A DNA stretch of 64,000 bases from Blautia luti (lineage in GTDB: Bacteria > Bacillota > Clostridia > Lachnospirales > Lachnospiraceae). Numbering within the stretch: position 1 is the stretch's first letter; every line of letters begins with the position of its first letter. Positions 63,693 to 64,000 of the stretch are shown here, piece by piece. Under the pieces are notes generated by a model. The model had not been told where the DNA came from. It made no database searches and was given only the letters and a program-made list of their open reading frames with translations. The stretch lies in the NCBI RefSeq assembly GCF_033096465.1, contig NZ_AP028156.1, forward strand, positions 1,074,501 to 1,138,500. Reading direction: 5' to 3'. Position numbers and translations under genes: made by a program.

Positions 63693-64000
63693 ATGTTTTT
63701 AGGAATTTATGATTATACGGTAGTGTTGACTTATATAAGCCTTGGAATCTCCGTATTTGGAATCACCAGAGCACTGGAAGGGGATTTTCGGATCGCAATT
63801 CTCTGTCTGGCACTTTCCGGTTTATGCGACATGTTTGATGGAAAAATTGCCAGAACAAAGAAGAACCGCACAGATGATGAGAAGAGTTTCGGAATTCAGA
63901 TTGATTCTCTTTGTGATGTGGTTTGTTTCGGAATTTTTCCGGCAATGATCTGTTACTGCCTGGGAGTAAAGTCTCCGGCAGGAGTTGCGGCACTGATCTT
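63693..64000 (+). CDS. pssA: CDP-alcohol phosphatidyltransferase (probable phosphatidylserine synthase), 5' part
   Basis: The gene runs off the right edge; 102 codons are visible, starting after GGGGAGAG. The CDP-alcohol signature is present: CDMFDGKIARTKKN ... SFGIQIDSLCDVV, i.e. DxxDGxxAR followed by GxxxDxxxD, with a 12-residue gap instead of the usual 8. Hydrophobic helices flank it. It joins CDP-diacylglycerol to an alcohol, most likely serine. It is probably cotranscribed with the YbhN-type gene. Confidence 0.82.
   Translation, partial: MFLGIYDYTVVLTYISLGISVFGITRALEGDFRIAILCLALSGLCDMFDGKIARTKKNRTDDEKSFGIQIDSLCDVVCFGIFPAMICYCLGVKSPAGVAALI

Overview
The window looks like chromosomal DNA of a gut Firmicute of the family Lachnospiraceae, probably Blautia-like. 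The evidence is the housekeeping genes (Era, RecO, one-chain glycyl-tRNA synthetase, PdxS/PdxT, exonuclease III), strong AGGAGG-type ribosome binding sites, consensus TTGACA/TATAAT promoters, and several small families (DUF6062, DUF5662, DUF6553, DUF3825) that I associate with this family. The genus is an inference. I see no tRNA, rRNA, CRISPR array or prophage.

Layout. 1-4.5 kb (minus strand): the start of a DUF6062 gene and a 1422-residue secreted protein with leucine-rich repeats, fibronectin-like domains and a papain-type (C1) protease domain whose catalytic Cys segment lies at the extreme C-terminus, after the His and Asn segments. This apparent circular permutation is the most unusual single-gene observation. 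4.7-16.7 kb: a mannose-glycan locus with GH2 beta-mannosidase, a GntR/LacI-type regulator, a three-gene ABC sugar importer, GH125 and GH38 alpha-mannosidases. A 16-bp operator-like sequence is repeated exactly before the regulator and before the binding protein. 16.7-30.4 kb: exonuclease III, a GH13-like protein that lacks its catalytic residues, PutP-type symporter, UDP-galactopyranose mutase, an M16C protease, Era, RecO and GlyRS.

30.6-36.4 kb: an Nramp-fold transporter lacking the metal motifs, followed by pxpB, pxpC, accB, accC and pxpA. The biotin carboxylase, biotin carrier and KipI/KipA-like subunits together match the parts of a urea-carboxylase-like enzyme, presumably acting on 5-oxoproline or another lactam. 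36.4-37.2 kb: a scar joining the 3' halves of a PfkB kinase gene and an IclR regulator gene. 37.3-41.6 kb: rfbA-rfbB-rfbD (no rfbC), whose likely promoter has a perfect dyad in a 19-bp spacer as MerR regulators use; a MerR-methyltransferase fusion gene lies directly upstream. 41.9-49.1 kb: DUF3825, acyltransferase, membrane protein plus MATE exporter, a secreted protein of unknown function, and a MetY-like enzyme.

49.3-57.7 kb is an accessory island: a truncated nuclease-like gene, an IS1634/IS4-type element with an extra coiled-coil gene, an IS607-type element with serine recombinase and TnpB, a decayed MNT-HEPN toxin-antitoxin pair, a sugar nucleotidyltransferase, and a 798-residue NLR-like STAND ATPase with C-terminal helical repeats that could be an undescribed defence or signalling protein. 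57.7-64 kb: pdxR facing pdxS-pdxT, a NitT/TauT-type ABC permease and ATPase without a binding protein, a YbhN-type membrane protein, and the start of a CDP-alcohol phosphotransferase.
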